Source of the DNA: Paludibacteraceae bacterium
GTDB lineage: Bacteria; Bacteroidota; Bacteroidia; Bacteroidales; Paludibacteraceae
NCBI GenBank assembly: GCA_017509715.1
Contig: JAFWOU010000028.1
Location: forward strand, 1 to 64,000
DNA length: 64,000 bases
Reading direction: 5' to 3'
The notes under the pieces were generated by a model that saw nothing but the letters and a program-made list of their open reading frames with translations, searched no databases and was not told the DNA's origin. Shown here piece by piece: positions 63,815 through 64,000 of the stretch; the first letter of the stretch is position 1, and each line of letters starts with the position of its first letter. Both the position numbers and the translations under genes were made by a program.

Positions 63815-64000
63815 ATGCAATTATCATTATCAGTTGTAGTTATTATCGGAATTGTATCTCTCCTGATTGGAGCCGGCATATGTTTCATGATCGTGCGCTT
63901 TACGAGCATGGGACTGGTCAAGAAGGCTGAGGAGGAAGCCGAGATGATCAAGAAGAACAAGATCGTGGAGGCCAAGGAGAAATTCATCGCCCTCAAGCTC
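63815..64000 (+). CDS. rny: ribonuclease Y, N-terminal part (gene runs off the window)
   Basis: The start ATG at 63815 opens an N-terminal membrane helix (VVIIGIVSLLIGAGICFMIV), followed by a Lys/Glu-rich coiled coil (VKKAEEEAEMIKKNKIVEAK), the start of RNase Y, an endonuclease with KH and HD domains that begins mRNA decay at the membrane. Only 62 codons are in the window, so the catalytic domain is not seen. zapA ends 21 bases upstream. Confidence 0.85.
   Translation, partial: MQLSLSVVVIIGIVSLLIGAGICFMIVRFTSMGLVKKAEEEAEMIKKNKIVEAKEKFIALKL

Overview
The window looks like chromosomal DNA from a gut- or rumen-type member of the Bacteroidales. Most upstream regions carry a TAnnTTTG -7 element with a TTG about 20 bases before it, the primary-sigma promoter type of Bacteroidetes. 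There is a SusC/SusD pair in a cellulose-type utilization locus, there are large secreted Ig-like proteins with type IX secretion-like C-termini, and the housekeeping genes have Bacteroidales-like features. No rRNA, tRNA, CRISPR array, insertion sequence or intact prophage was seen.

Layout. 1-1450: AT-rich accessory DNA with a partial coiled-coil protein, a broken RecG-like/AlbA-type regulator, three coupled tiny genes and a duplicated 55-bp hairpin. 1700-3750: a secreted coiled-coil repeat protein, a secreted protein, a SipW-like Ser/His signal peptidase and a PqqD-like protein. 4100-15700: two secreted modular proteins of 717 and 2969 residues that share domains. 15758-21800: a 41-residue peptide gene with argR, the convergent pepP-argS pair, a WalJ-type metallo-beta-lactamase protein and a Dpm1-type glycosyltransferase. 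21900-31060: rpsA, an EF-hand-like membrane protein coupled to an M23/LysM hydrolase, nadC, a thioesterase, plsC, a HAD phosphatase and hflX. 31191-32795: a secreted OB-like repeat protein. 33003-41181: an NtrC-class regulator lacking a visible DNA-binding domain, recF, a GHL10 hydrolase, eno, tyrS and a phosphohexomutase.

41513-55801 is a beta-glucan/cellulose locus: a divergent AraC regulator, cytoplasmic cellobiose phosphorylase (GH94), a GH5 endoglucanase, SusC, SusD, a SusE-position lipoprotein, a GPH sugar symporter and a GH9 lipoprotein. Surface enzymes would cut the glucan, SusCD would import oligosaccharides, the symporter would move cellobiose or cello-oligosaccharides to the cytoplasm, and GH94 would phosphorolyse them. 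Three TC[GA]GAAAA repeats spaced exactly 21 bp sit against the GH94 promoter and are good AraC operator candidates. 55899-64000: a ClpB without its N domain, a large Ig-like T9SS cargo, a DUF3078 protein, a coiled-coil protein, zapA and the start of rny.

The most unusual signal is a dispersed vocabulary of degenerate short tandem repeats, mostly of 7 bp with some of 8-11 bp. Nearly 30 arrays were seen. The same words (AGTCGAA, CATCAGC, GGTTATG/GGTTACG) recur at unrelated loci, between genes and also in frame inside conserved genes (argS, pepP, plsC, recF, a response regulator, and five or six times in the GH94 gene). They lie where extra loops can be tolerated, so they look like invading or expanding elements.
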